64,000 nt of DNA from Paludibacter sp963678465 (lineage in GTDB: Bacteria; Bacteroidota; Bacteroidia; Bacteroidales; Paludibacteraceae), in the NCBI GenBank assembly GCA_963678465.1, contig OY782858.1, positions 1,426,001 to 1,490,000 of the forward strand. The letters run 5' to 3'. Positions within the stretch are counted from its first letter, which is position 1. Each line of letters opens with the position of its first letter. Under the pieces are notes generated by a model. That model searched no databases, had not been told where the DNA came from, and was given only the letters and a program-made list of their open reading frames with translations. The position numbers and the translations under genes were made by a program. Positions 17,999 to 27,415 of this stretch are shown one piece after another.

Positions 17999-19516
17999 CT
18001 ATGCGCTTCTGGCTTTATTGATAATGATATTCTTGACAATTTTTCGGAGGTATTTTATATCCGTCACAAAAGTACCATTTTCTTCACAATCAATAAGGTA
18101 TTTCATTTCAGAATTCTGAATTTCGTCCATGGTTTCAGGCATATCGGCATAAAACGGAGGTAGTAATCCGGGTTTGGATTTCAGGCGTTTCTCCTGAAGT
18201 TCTGCGGAATACAAGCTAAAGTAATGATTACTGATGGGACGTACCCCTACAATTTTCATTTCGCCCCTGATCAGATTTAGTATCATCGGTATTTCATCTA
18301 AGAAGTATTTACGCATAATTCTTCCTAAAGTATTAATTCTTATGTCATTATTAAATTTTCCACCTTTCTGTAAATTATAGTGATCGTAAATATAGGCCTG
18401 TAGATATTCAGAATAAGGATGCATCGTACGCATTTTATAAACATCGAAAATTTTTCCGTTTTTACCGAGTCGTTTAAGTTTAATCAGCGGACCATAACTC
18501 TTTTTGACAACAGGTTCTGGCTGCTTCACCCTACGTGCAAAAACATAAGTCAACGAGCCGATTTTACAATTGTTAATCACTTCGAAACCTGAAAAGTACA
18601 ACCGTCCCAGCACTTCGGCTTTCGACAGAATACGATTTTTCCCTTGTGTAATATCATAATACAAACGGCGGGTCAGAAATAATTTTGGAATGATCCTTCG
18701 GTAAATATAATTGAACGAATAATAAATATAATTAATTCCCTTCGGAAGACTTTTCAGGATATTCATTTTCCGGGTACTCTTTGATTCAAAGCAACAAACT
18801 ATCTGTCCATTATCCGGAAGCTTTTGATTCAAAACATTGAATAAATTATTGATACCCCGAATATTATTAAGTCTTTCTAGGTTTACAAAAGTGCTGTATT
18901 TGTAATTTCGCTTGGCCTTTATATCCAAATAATTTGACGAAAAGTTAACATAAACGGCTCCATTTTTCAAATCATAATGATGCGAAAGGACATCAAAACA
19001 CTTCTGTCCCGAAAAAGTACAGATGGTATCCTTCAGGTCACTAAAACTCTGTGAATCGAGCGCAGTAGGTGGCAAGAGCACTGCATTTTCACGAACTTCA
19101 ACTTCAATGGGTGTTTCGTCATATTCAACCGCATAAAGCAATATAAAATACAACAAATAAAAAGCTGAAAACACAACATATAAGATTGTGGTAAAAGTAA
19201 ATACCACATAAATTGAATAGTGTCCTTTGAAAAGAGCAAAAGAAACAAAAGAAACGATCAAAAAAGTAAGTAAAGTAGTGTAAATAAGATTGAATGAAAC
19301 AATCTTGTATTTTAACAAGTGTAGCGGTTTATACCTTCCTAAAACATAAGAAATCAGCACCCAGATACCATAATAAAACAATGCACCATCAGCATATTTG
19401 TCATAAGGCGTCCTGGTGGTAAGCGGAAACCATTCAAGCACAACAAAAATTCCGATAATTAAAATCAGAAAATCGATGACCAAACTAAGAAATGACGGTT
19501 TGTATATTAACTTCAT
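17999..19516 (-). CDS. Polyprenyl-phosphate sugar-1-phosphate transferase (WcaJ/WbaP type)
   Basis: A 505-residue protein. Four membrane helices fill residues about 8-30, 45-62, 75-98 and 103-132. A middle domain of about 200 residues follows. The C-terminal bacterial sugar transferase domain has LKRLGKNGKIFDVYKMRTM, then RIMRKYFLDEIPMILNLIRG and EMKIVGVRP, the conserved catalytic DE and VGxRP motifs. Family members load the first sugar phosphate onto undecaprenyl phosphate at the inner membrane to start capsule or exopolysaccharide synthesis. The neighbouring AsmA-like and Wzi-like genes fit an envelope role. Sugar specificity is unknown. Confidence 0.82.
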   Translation of the reverse strand: MKLIYKPSFLSLVIDFLILIIGIFVVLEWFPLTTRTPYDKYADGALFYYGIWVLISYVLGRYKPLHLLKYKIVSFNLIYTTLLTFLIVSFVSFALFKGHYSIYVVFTFTTILYVVFSAFYLLYFILLYAVEYDETPIEVEVRENAVLLPPTALDSQSFSDLKDTICTFSGQKCFDVLSHHYDLKNGAVYVNFSSNYLDIKAKRNYKYSTFVNLERLNNIRGINNLFNVLNQKLPDNGQIVCCFESKSTRKMNILKSLPKGINYIYYSFNYIYRRIIPKLFLTRRLYYDITQGKNRILSKAEVLGRLYFSGFEVINNCKIGSLTYVFARRVKQPEPVVKKSYGPLIKLKRLGKNGKIFDVYKMRTMHPYSEYLQAYIYDHYNLQKGGKFNNDIRINTLGRIMRKYFLDEIPMILNLIRGEMKIVGVRPISNHYFSLYSAELQEKRLKSKPGLLPPFYADMPETMDEIQNSEMKYLIDCEENGTFVTDIKYLRKIVKNIIINKARSA

Positions 19517-19586
19517 TAAAACTACTGATTATAGTTGATATTGAATGAATAATTTTGAGATCAGCTCACAATGCAATTGTTACATT

Positions 19587-22316
19587 TTATAAATCTTCAA
19601 TTTTAACCTTATCGGCTGCTCTCTGTATTATCTTCTCTGCTTCTTCGGCTGCCTTTAGGTTCAATTGATCAGCTTTCTTGCGTGCTTCTTGCTCCAATTT
19701 TGATGCAGCCATCTGGGCCGCTTTTTTGGTCAGAGGATTAGTGGTTTTGGCCACCATTTCTTCACCCTGTTTTTTCGCCTGCGCAATTAAAGCATCACCC
19801 TGTCGTTTTGTCTCGGCCAATAATCTATCAGCCTGAAGTTGCGCCTCTTTCATCGCTTTTTCTTTTTGCTTAATGGCTTCATCAAGGGCTTTATCTTTTA
19901 CCTGCTCTGTCTTTTCTTTAATATCAGTTTCTATCTTTTTTTTGGCATCAGTTACTATTTCATCAATTGTATTTTTTAAATCAAGTTCTATCTTGGGTTT
20001 ACTGAAAGTACCTCCTATTTTAAAATTCACCGTGGATAGTTTTCCCGGAAGTTTACTGTCGGGTAATTTCACTATTCCGTTGTAATCAATAGTTTGATCC
20101 AAACCAGTGATACCGCCCAGGGTAAAATTCAGATCGGAGACCTTAAAATTGAATGGTTTAGTAGTTAGTTTTCCGTTCTTAATCTCAAAAAGCATAATTA
20201 TATCTTTTATGTTCATAGGCATTATGTCACCTTTTTTAAGCGCTGTGGCAAGCATCTCCATTGCAGGCACATTTTTCAAACCTACCGACTGAGTTGAGAA
20301 AGTCCCTGAACTCAAAACAGATTGCAAATCGGGCATCATATTGCTTTTAAGCAACGAATTGAATGACAACTTTGTAGAAAACTTTCCAGATGCTTTTTCG
20401 AACAACGGTACAAATTTCTTCAACGTTTCTACCTGACTGAAAATTTCGTTGAATAAAATTTCCTTTAGCGACATATCGAAACTTACTTTCGGTTTCTGAG
20501 CGTCAGAAACATTATAACTTCCGTTCATCACCATGTTTCCACCGAACCCATTTAAATTCACTTGTTCCATCCTCAATTCGCTATCCTTCACTGTAAGTCC
20601 TCCACTTACATTACTAAAACTCATTTTTTCGTACATCAGTTTTTTAACGGTAGCTTTTGCTTGAAAATTCAGATTTTTGGGGATCTGAATGATATTCATT
20701 GGCGTGGAAGCAGTTGCAACATCTGATTTTTGAATGCTTACACTATCGGTCGACATAAAGTCACTTACGTTCAAGTAATCCGAATGCAAAGTCAACTCAC
20801 CTGTCAATACCTTGTTTTGAAACAGATAAGGCAACACATTGGTTAGCTTTCCCGATGCCGATAAATCATTTTTACCGATTGTCATTTTTAATGCTGATAA
20901 ATCGATAGTACGATTATTAAACAACAGATTGGCATTGGATACCGAAACATCCTGAGGAAGCATTTTTGACTTTAAAAGTAAATTGTTTAGCTTTAATAAG
21001 CCCGCAAATTTAAACTTATCATAATCATTATTATCAAGATACGACATCCGGCCAGCCAGATCAAGTTTCAGGTTGAGTTGTCCGTTCAGTTGAGTTCCTG
21101 CTTCGAGCGGATATACTTTTTTAATGCTGCCCAAATCAATCAGTCCTCCCATTTTTGCAATAATTTCTGTATCGGTCATAGGATAAGCAATCCGCATTTG
21201 AGCATTAAAAGGGTTTCCACCCAAAGTTAAACTAAAACGTGAGATATCGATGACAGTTTCGTCGAGTGTCTTGCCCGGATTGCTGATGTCCATAGCTACA
21301 TTTATATTTTTCACTGATTCGGGCAATCCTGTATACTGAAACCAACCATTTTCGGCAACAAGTTTCAGTTGAAAGGAAGGGTAATAATCATCAATCATTG
21401 TTCCTTTTATACTGCCTTTCAAATCAACTTTTCCACCTGCTTTTAGCTCGTCGAACGATTTTGCATAAATGGAAGGAACCATTGACAGCAGCTCCTTAAA
21501 GCCCACCTTTGAAGTAACTAACTTTAAATCCATGTCCCAGCCGTTCGAAATACTTTTGAGCCAACCCTCCAGCGAAAAAGGAATTTCGTTTATTTGCGAC
21601 GAGTTTTTACTGATCGTAAAATGCATATCGTTCAGATTGGCATTTATATCAGCGTCAAGCCGGGCTTTGGCTTTGGATATATACTCTATTCCTTCCCACA
21701 AAAAGCTAAGCGAATCGCAGGAGGTTTTAGTTACCAACAACGAACTATCGGCTGTAAGGTCGCCCGAAGTAGTGTGGTTAACATTTTTGAGTACAAATTG
21801 CATATTACTTTTATCGTATTTATACAAAATATCGGCATTCTCAATATTGAATTCTTTAAGTTTCCAGTGGAAATTCATGGCCGTTGTATCGGTCATAGCT
21901 GCCGAATCTTCTTTAAGAATAAGGTAATTAGCCTGTCCATCGGCCAACACATGCACCATGACACGTGAATTAGTAAAAGCTAATTTTCGAATATCATAAC
22001 CCTTGTCGGAAAAAAGACTTTTTACATTTAGTACCAAATGGATACTTTGACTCGAAAGTAACGTATCTTTCACAAAATCACCTTTTCCCACGATATGAAA
22101 ATCATTGAGTTTGACCGAAGCATAAGGAAAATTACGAATAAAACTCATGTCAACATCGCTAAAATCAACATTGGCATTCAACATTTTATTCAATTCGGTC
22201 TTTGCTTTTAGCATAATTTTATCCTTAAAAAAATAAGGTAATGCCACCAGTGAGCCGATAAAAATCAGAAACAAAGCCGCGAGAACTAACAGTATTTTTT
22301 TTATTTTTGGTTTCAT
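19587..22316 (-). CDS. AsmA-family protein with C-terminal coiled coil
   Basis: A 909-residue protein. An N-terminal membrane anchor (residues 7-30) is followed by the AsmA-type start (NVDFSDVDMSFIRNFPYASVKLNDF). Repeating beta-groove-like segments fill residues about 40-790, with an AsmA C-terminal region near GKLTTKPFNFKVSDLNF. The last 120 residues are an Ala/Lys/Glu/Gln-rich helix (repeats such as QADRLLAETKRQGDALIAQA) not found in E. coli AsmA. AsmA-like proteins are thought to bridge the envelope for phospholipid transport. It is the first gene of the minus-strand cluster leading to coaE. Confidence 0.82.
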   Translation of the reverse strand: MKPKIKKILLVLAALFLIFIGSLVALPYFFKDKIMLKAKTELNKMLNANVDFSDVDMSFIRNFPYASVKLNDFHIVGKGDFVKDTLLSSQSIHLVLNVKSLFSDKGYDIRKLAFTNSRVMVHVLADGQANYLILKEDSAAMTDTTAMNFHWKLKEFNIENADILYKYDKSNMQFVLKNVNHTTSGDLTADSSLLVTKTSCDSLSFLWEGIEYISKAKARLDADINANLNDMHFTISKNSSQINEIPFSLEGWLKSISNGWDMDLKLVTSKVGFKELLSMVPSIYAKSFDELKAGGKVDLKGSIKGTMIDDYYPSFQLKLVAENGWFQYTGLPESVKNINVAMDISNPGKTLDETVIDISRFSLTLGGNPFNAQMRIAYPMTDTEIIAKMGGLIDLGSIKKVYPLEAGTQLNGQLNLKLDLAGRMSYLDNNDYDKFKFAGLLKLNNLLLKSKMLPQDVSVSNANLLFNNRTIDLSALKMTIGKNDLSASGKLTNVLPYLFQNKVLTGELTLHSDYLNVSDFMSTDSVSIQKSDVATASTPMNIIQIPKNLNFQAKATVKKLMYEKMSFSNVSGGLTVKDSELRMEQVNLNGFGGNMVMNGSYNVSDAQKPKVSFDMSLKEILFNEIFSQVETLKKFVPLFEKASGKFSTKLSFNSLLKSNMMPDLQSVLSSGTFSTQSVGLKNVPAMEMLATALKKGDIMPMNIKDIIMLFEIKNGKLTTKPFNFKVSDLNFTLGGITGLDQTIDYNGIVKLPDSKLPGKLSTVNFKIGGTFSKPKIELDLKNTIDEIVTDAKKKIETDIKEKTEQVKDKALDEAIKQKEKAMKEAQLQADRLLAETKRQGDALIAQAKKQGEEMVAKTTNPLTKKAAQMAASKLEQEARKKADQLNLKAAEEAEKIIQRAADKVKIEDL

Positions 22317-22688
22317 CTCTACATTTACATTTAAAAATTCACAATTGAGATTATTGATTTATCAATTGATATTCAAATAAAAATTGACAAATATAAAATT
22401 GACCATCACAGAGTTAAACTAATTATCGTAAAATAATTAAAATTAGCCAACATTTACATAGTTGCAAAGATAGTAAATTCATTTTTCTTTCACTTTAATT
22501 TTTATTTAATAAATTGACAATTGGCTTCTACTTTTGCTGATTTATTTAAACAAACCTATCTTTCGCTAAAAACAAGTTGTAAATTCGAAAAAAAAATCAC
22601 TGAAAAAAATCACAAAGACATATATAAAACTCAGACTTTAACCACTGTAAATCAGAATGCTATATTCATTCAACTCTTGTTTACTTCA
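22317..22688. other. AT-rich intergenic region between divergent asmA-like gene and rho
   Basis: No gene was found. A TATCTTTG box on the minus strand (22465-22472) could be the -7 element of the AsmA cluster, without a TTG at the expected distance. Confidence 0.4.
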
Positions 22689-22718
22689 TTGGCACATTAA
22701 AAAAAAGGAATAAATTTG
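22689..22718 (+). promoter_or_regulatory. Promoter P1 of rho
   Basis: TTG (22689-22691), 19 bp, TAAATTTG (22711-22718) match the Bacteroidota consensus. Transcription would start about 150 nt before the rho ATG, leaving a long AT-rich leader. Confidence 0.55.
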
Positions 22719-22746
22719 CAGATTCAGAATATATTTAGTATTTTTG
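22715..22746 (+). promoter_or_regulatory. Promoter P2 of rho, overlapping P1
   Basis: TTTG (22715-22718), 20 bp, TATTTTTG (22739-22746). Its -33 box is the end of the P1 -7 box, so the two promoters would exclude each other. Confidence 0.5.
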
Positions 22747-22874
22747 CCAAGTTTTCTGAATACAACAACCTCCTGTTGCTGTAATTAACAATCAACAATT
22801 AAATACATTCACAAATAACGTTATTTTCCAAAACAAAAGGAAATATCCTCTAAAAACGTTTATTCATCATCTTT

Positions 22875-24824
22875 ATGAGTAACTACAACATTTTGCAACT
22901 GAATGCGAAAGAACTGCCCGAATTAAAGGACATCGCTGCTGAATTAGGTCTTAAAGTATCAAATTCAGTAAAAAAAGAAACATTGGTCTACGATATTCTG
23001 GACCAACAAGCCGTTGTAAACGCACAACGTAAAACAACAATTGAAAAGCCCGATATCGAAAAGAAAAAACGACTCAGAGTGCCTATCAATAAAGCCACTG
23101 ACCAAAAGGTGTTTACAACTGCCAACGACACTGTAAAGCAAGCACCAAAACAAGAGACTAAACCGGTTATCAAAACCGAAAAACCAATCAACATTCAGCC
23201 AGAAAAAGCCCAAACTCCCGAAAAAATCGCTGAAGCAAATAGTCAGGAAGTAAAAGCTGCCGGACAAAAGAAAAACGCAAAAAGCCGATCGGCAAAAAAA
23301 CCAGTAAAAAAGGTTGCTGAAGAAATTGTGAATGAAGCTATTGCTGAAGTCGCTATTAAAACAGATGTTGAAACAGTAGTCGAAAAACCAAAAGAAAAAC
23401 AGCAGCAAGCTGCCGAAAAAACTCCTATAGTAAACACTAAAAAATTCGTTCTCGAAAAAACAATTGAACCCGAAGTAACCGAAAGCGAACCAGGCAAATT
23501 AGACCTTGCAGAGGTTAAAGTTGAAACTGCAGCAGTTTCAAACGAACAGAACACTGAAAACACTGAAAGTGCACGTCAAATCAATGTAGACCTGCGCAAC
23601 AAGAACAACTCAGGCAACGGAAATAACGGTAATGGAAACGGAAACGGCAACAACAACCGCAACAAGTTTCAACCACGCAACGACAAACAAGAAAAACAAT
23701 TCGATTTCGATGGCATACTTGAAGGTACCGGAACTCTTGAAATGATGCAAGATGGATACGGATTCCTTCGTTCAGCCGATTACAACTACCTGGCTTCGCC
23801 CGACGACATTTACGTATCGCAATCGCAAATTAAACTTTTTGGCCTTAAAACGGGCGACACAGTAAATGGCGCCATACGTCCACCTAAAGAAGGCGAAAAA
23901 TATTTTCCACTGATTAAAGTAAATAAAATAAACGGCCGTTCTCCTGAATATGTCCGCGACCGCGTTCCCTTTGAACACCTCACTCCGCTTTTCCCCGATG
24001 TAAAATTTAATCTTACCTCCGGAAAAAATGACTCTCTTTCGGTTCGTATGGTAGATTTATTCTCACCTATTGGCAAGGGGCAGCGCGGACTCATTGTTGC
24101 ACAGCCTAAAACTGGTAAAACAGTTTTACTCAAAGAAATTGCCAATGCCATTGCTGCTAACCATCCCGAAGTATACATGATTGTTCTGCTTATCGACGAA
24201 CGTCCGGAAGAAGTAACAGATATGGCACGCAGCGTACGCGCCGAAGTTGTGTCGTCTACTTTCGACGAGCCAGCCGAACGTCACGTGAAAGTGGCCAGCA
24301 TGGTTCACGAAAAAGCAAAACGCATGGTAGAATGTGGTCAGGATGTTGTTATTCTTCTCGATTCAATTACACGTTTGGCGCGCGCATACAATACTGTATC
24401 TCCCGCTTCTGGCAAAATTTTATCAGGTGGTGTGGACGCCAATGCACTACACAAACCGAAACGTTTCTTTGGAGCAGCACGTAACATCGAAAACGGTGGA
24501 AGTTTAACAATTATTGCAACTGCATTAACTGAAACCGGCTCAAAAATGGACGAAGTTATCTTCGAAGAGTTCAAAGGAACCGGCAACATGGAGCTTCAAC
24601 TCGACCGTAAACTCTCGAACAAACGTATTTTCCCGGCCGTTGATATCATGGCATCAAGTACTCGTCGCGATGATTTATTGCTTGACCAGGATACCCTGAA
24701 CCGTATGTGGATTCTTCGCCGTCATTTGGCCGATATGAATTCGATTGAAGCAATGGAATTCCTCAAAGATCGTATGGAACGCACCGAAAATAACGATGAG
24801 TTTTTGGTCTCAATGAACGGATAA
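22875..24824 (+). CDS. rho: Transcription termination factor Rho with long disordered insert
   Basis: A 649-residue protein, far longer than E. coli Rho (419). The N-terminal Rho-N helix bundle (1-40) is followed by about 230 residues of low complexity (Lys/Glu/Ala/Thr-rich, then an Asn/Gly stretch near 243-262). From about residue 275 comes the RNA-binding OSB fold (GTLEMMQDGYGFLRSADYNY), then the ATPase core with Walker A QPKTGKT (410-416), Walker B VVILLDSITRLARAYN and the R-loop region. Rho is the hexameric RNA helicase that ends transcription. Disordered inserts are known in Bacteroidota Rho. It has two overlapping promoters and a terminator. Confidence 0.95.
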   Translation: MSNYNILQLNAKELPELKDIAAELGLKVSNSVKKETLVYDILDQQAVVNAQRKTTIEKPDIEKKKRLRVPINKATDQKVFTTANDTVKQAPKQETKPVIKTEKPINIQPEKAQTPEKIAEANSQEVKAAGQKKNAKSRSAKKPVKKVAEEIVNEAIAEVAIKTDVETVVEKPKEKQQQAAEKTPIVNTKKFVLEKTIEPEVTESEPGKLDLAEVKVETAAVSNEQNTENTESARQINVDLRNKNNSGNGNNGNGNGNGNNNRNKFQPRNDKQEKQFDFDGILEGTGTLEMMQDGYGFLRSADYNYLASPDDIYVSQSQIKLFGLKTGDTVNGAIRPPKEGEKYFPLIKVNKINGRSPEYVRDRVPFEHLTPLFPDVKFNLTSGKNDSLSVRMVDLFSPIGKGQRGLIVAQPKTGKTVLLKEIANAIAANHPEVYMIVLLIDERPEEVTDMARSVRAEVVSSTFDEPAERHVKVASMVHEKAKRMVECGQDVVILLDSITRLARAYNTVSPASGKILSGGVDANALHKPKRFFGAARNIENGGSLTIIATALTETGSKMDEVIFEEFKGTGNMELQLDRKLSNKRIFPAVDIMASSTRRDDLLLDQDTLNRMWILRRHLADMNSIEAMEFLKDRMERTENNDEFLVSMNG

Positions 24825-24848
24825 ATTCATTTTCACTTATTGCTTTCG

Positions 24849-24886
24849 AACCCGACCTGTTTGTTTTTTTACAAATAGGTCGGGTT
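24849..24886 (+). terminator. Terminator after rho
   Basis: The stem AACCCGACCTGTTTGT (24849-24864) / ACAAATAGGTCGGGTT (24871-24886) is followed by TTAT. Confidence 0.8.
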
Positions 24887-25004
24887 TTATTAATAATTTC
24901 AAAATAAATGGTTACAAATATCCTTTCCCGGATATTGCATTCGATATGCCCCAACTAAATACTATCGGTTATCGAACTTATTTTCAAAATAATCAAGAAA
25001 AAAA

Positions 25005-25847
25005 ATGAAAAATACAATTAAAATCAATTTGTTAATTGCAATAATGGCTGTACTTGCTTTTTCGGCATGTACCGAAAACGAAGTCAACAAGGTATCAATA
25101 AGCAAAAACACGATGACCTTGAACATCGGCCAGATAGATTCTTTGCTTGCAGACATCGATTACTCAGGCAACATTGTCCCTTCAATTGTGTGGACATCCG
25201 ACAACAACGCAGTGGTAACAGTGAAAGACGGAGAAATAGAAGCGCTAAAAAAAGGAACGGCCGTTATCAAAGCTACTGCCGGCGACAAATCAGCCACGTG
25301 TACAGTTACAGTCGATGACAAAATAGAACCCCTTATGACACAGGGCGAACTTTGGTATTATGGCGATGGCTATGGTATCGAAATATCAAATAACTTTGTG
25401 GTTTATCTCGGCAGCTCAGGCATCAACATGACCGATTTTTCGGGCGAAGGACAAGTGATGTACCTCGAATTTAATACAGGCCTTAACTCAATTACAAATC
25501 TACCTTCAGGTACCTATACAATTGTAGATGCGAATCCCGACTTGTTCACACCCTCGACAATGGTTTCCGGTTTTGAATACGATGGTTATATGTATGGCAC
25601 ATGGTATTTTGGTAATACAACAAACAGCGTCATTGCTGGTTCAGCTGTAGTTACACAAAACACAGGCAACAAGTATGCAATTCAATACGAATTTATCGAT
25701 CAGTACGGAAACAACATCAAAGGTACCTTCAACGGCGCTTTGGACTATTTTGATGGCACACAAAATCAGGAAATAATTTCAGCTGCAAAAAGAAAGGTTC
25801 AGAAACGCCATCAGCACAATAAACTTCATTTAGAATTAAAGAATTGA
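25005..25847 (+). CDS. Lipoprotein with a bacterial Ig-like (Big2) domain
   Basis: A 280-residue protein. The lipobox is AFSAC (Cys22). Residues about 29-103 form a Big2 domain: VSISKNTMTLNIGQIDSL, VWTSDNNAVVTVKDGEIEAL and GTAVIKATAGDKSATCTVTV. The remaining 175 residues are beta-rich and acidic, with many Gly, Asn and Thr residues and no known motif; the C-terminus is basic. Big2 domains are common in surface adhesins and glycan-binding proteins. It is probably exposed on the outer membrane; the ligand is unknown. It is a monocistronic gene bounded by terminators. Confidence 0.8.
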   Translation: MKNTIKINLLIAIMAVLAFSACTENEVNKVSISKNTMTLNIGQIDSLLADIDYSGNIVPSIVWTSDNNAVVTVKDGEIEALKKGTAVIKATAGDKSATCTVTVDDKIEPLMTQGELWYYGDGYGIEISNNFVVYLGSSGINMTDFSGEGQVMYLEFNTGLNSITNLPSGTYTIVDANPDLFTPSTMVSGFEYDGYMYGTWYFGNTTNSVIAGSAVVTQNTGNKYAIQYEFIDQYGNNIKGTFNGALDYFDGTQNQEIISAAKRKVQKRHQHNKLHLELKN

Positions 25848-25880
25848 TTTTCTATATTTTAAATACTGCAAAAAACTCTT

Positions 25881-25925
25881 AAATCGCAATTGAGAATAAA
25901 ATTCTGTCAATTGCGATTTTTTTTG
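25881..25925 (+). terminator. Terminator after the Big2 lipoprotein gene
   Basis: A perfect 13-bp stem AAATCGCAATTGA (25881-25893) / TCAATTGCGATTT (25907-25919) runs into a T tract. The rest of the gap to fabG (26182) is AT-rich and holds a TATCTTTG box at 25986-25993, a possible -7 element, but no gene. Confidence 0.85.
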
Positions 25926-26182
25926 TTTTATTGCACACATTCTACCCATTTATGCATAAACCTACTTCATTTTCGAAAAAAACACTATCTTTGTCGACGA
26001 AAATCAAGTATTTTGCAATTCACAAATTATTTATTTGACTTATAATAAGGTTATTGAAATATTTTATTCAAGATTGTAATTAAAAAAATTCATTATCGTA
26101 TGAATCATGCATTGAAACAAAGTGAAAACAAAAAAAATGTTTTATTGCAATACGCATACGACAACAAACAAAAACAGAACAC

Positions 26183-26929
26183 ATGAAATTATTAGAAGGA
26201 AAAGTAGCCATCGTCACCGGTGCTGCCCGCGGAATCGGGAAAGCCATTGCTCTTAAACTAGCAAGCGAAGGTGCAGCTATTGCATTTACCGATTTGAATA
26301 TCGATGAAAATGCATTGAATACACAGAAAGAAATTGAAGCTTTGGGCGTAAAAGCCAAAGGTTATGCTTCGAATGCGGCTAATTTTGAAGAAACGCACAC
26401 TGTAGTGGACGAGATTGTAAAGGAATTCGGACGCGTGGACATTTTGGTAAACAATGCCGGAATTACAAAAGATGGTTTGATGATGCGCATGAGCGAAATG
26501 CAATGGGATGCTGTTATCAATGTAAACCTCAAATCCGCCTTTAACTTTATCCACGCCTGCACACCTGTAATGATGAAACAACGTTCGGGTAGCATTATCA
26601 ATATGAGTTCGGTGGTAGGAGTTTCGGGAAATGCTGGACAAGCCAACTATTCAGCTTCGAAAGCCGGTATGATTGGCCTGGCTAAATCGGTAGCCAAAGA
26701 ATTTGGATCGCGCGGAATTCGCGCCAATGCCATTGCTCCGGGCTTTATCGAAACTGAAATGACGCATGCACTTACCGACGAACAACGCGCTAAGTGGGCC
26801 GAACTAATTCCTTTGCGCCGCGGTGGAAGCCCTGATGAAGTAGCAAAAGTGACTTTGTTCCTCGCTTCTGATCTTTCGAGCTATGTAAGCGGACAGGTCA
26901 TCAACGTTTGCGGCGGCATGAATACCTAA
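26183..26929 (+). CDS. fabG: 3-oxoacyl-[acyl-carrier-protein] reductase
   Basis: A 248-residue classical SDR. The NADP site is TGAARGIGKAIA; NNAG follows at about 87-90; the catalytic residues are in INMSSVVG (Ser) and YSASKAGM (Tyr and Lys). Family-typical elements are RGIRANAIAPGFIETEMT and the C-terminal SSYVSGQVINVCGGMNT. It reduces 3-oxoacyl-ACP in fatty acid elongation. Length and motifs match FabG closely; other SDRs of the same size are possible but less likely given the FETxMT/PGFIETEM signature. It is monocistronic. Confidence 0.9.
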   Translation: MKLLEGKVAIVTGAARGIGKAIALKLASEGAAIAFTDLNIDENALNTQKEIEALGVKAKGYASNAANFEETHTVVDEIVKEFGRVDILVNNAGITKDGLMMRMSEMQWDAVINVNLKSAFNFIHACTPVMMKQRSGSIINMSSVVGVSGNAGQANYSASKAGMIGLAKSVAKEFGSRGIRANAIAPGFIETEMTHALTDEQRAKWAELIPLRRGGSPDEVAKVTLFLASDLSSYVSGQVINVCGGMNT

Positions 26930-26952
26930 TTCGCGCTTTACCCAATAACATT

Positions 26953-26988
26953 AAACGCGCCCATCTTTCCCGATTGGAGCGTTTTTTT
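26953..26988 (+). terminator. Terminator after fabG
   Basis: An imperfect 13-bp stem begins AAACGC (26953-26958), closes on GCGTTT and is followed by a run of eight Ts. Confidence 0.6.
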
Positions 26989-27002
26989 TGAGATACCCAA
27001 CA

Positions 27003-27044
27003 AACAAAAAACCATTCTTCTTTTCAGAAAAATGGTTTTTTGTT
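27003..27044. terminator. Terminator of the SRP RNA / tRNA-Thr transcript (bidirectional)
   Basis: A perfect 12-bp stem CAAAAAACCATT (27005-27016) / AATGGTTTTTTG (27031-27042), extendable by two pairs, lies 2 bases beyond the tRNA-Thr 3' end on the minus strand, and gives U-rich tails in both directions. Confidence 0.75.
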
Positions 27045-27045
27045 G

Positions 27046-27119
27046 AGCCTCTTGTCGGATTCGAACCAACGACCCCGAGATTACAAATCACGTGCTCTGG
27101 CCAACTGAGCTAAAGAGGC
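27046..27119 (-). tRNA. tRNA-Thr (anticodon TGT)
   Basis: Read on the minus strand: acceptor GCCTCTT / AAGAGGC, D-arm GCTCAGTTGGCCAGAGC, anticodon loop TTTGTAA (anticodon TGT), T-arm with GGTTCGAATCC. CCA is not encoded. It starts only 4 nt after the closing stem of the SRP RNA on the same strand. Confidence 0.93.
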
Positions 27120-27120
27120 A

Positions 27121-27221
27121 AGTGGATAAGCCCCCTGCATCGCACCGCTACGACTTTCTACCCTTGCTGCGGTCAAGCCCTGGGGGAGTTGGAAAGGAGC
27201 TGGTCGTGCAGGACTTATCCG
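27121..27221 (-). ncRNA. ffs: Signal recognition particle RNA (small bacterial type, 4.5S)
   Basis: Read on the minus strand, an RNA of about 100 nt folds as one rod. The terminal stem pairs GGATAAG with CTTATCC, continued by TCCTGCA with TGCAGGG. The apex carries the conserved domain IV: CCCAGGGC and GCAGCAAGGG on the two sides (symmetric loop CAGG / AGCA), with the cap UUGACC in place of the common CGGAAG. This RNA binds Ffh for co-translational targeting to the membrane. The promoter fits a start at about 27220. The 3' end is probably made by RNase P cleavage of the adjoining tRNA. Confidence 0.88.
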
Positions 27222-27225
27222 GGCA

Positions 27226-27255
27226 CAAAAGTAGTACTTTTTCCTGAACTGACAA
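27226..27255 (-). promoter_or_regulatory. Promoter of the SRP RNA / tRNA-Thr transcript
   Basis: On the minus strand, TTG (27253-27255), 19 bp, TACTTTTG (27226-27233): an exact match to the Bacteroidota consensus, ending about 6 nt before the RNA start. Confidence 0.7.
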
Positions 27256-27337
27256 GGGTTGCAGCAATATATTTTTGCAGTTTCGAACTACCTTATTCAT
27301 TTTCAGAAATCTATTTGTGTAAAAAAATTTGAATAAA

Positions 27338-27366
27338 AAAGCCAGACTGCATTACAGCCCGGCTTT
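27338..27366 (-). terminator. Terminator after the DUF4465 lipoprotein gene
   Basis: On the minus strand, AAAGCCGGGCTG pairs with CAGTCTGGCTTT (12 bp with two G-T pairs, loop TAATG) and runs into a T tract. Confidence 0.75.
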
Positions 27367-27415
27367 GTATATAAATTAATAGTGTTAGCTCAGAAATGAG
27401 TGTATCATTTGCTCC

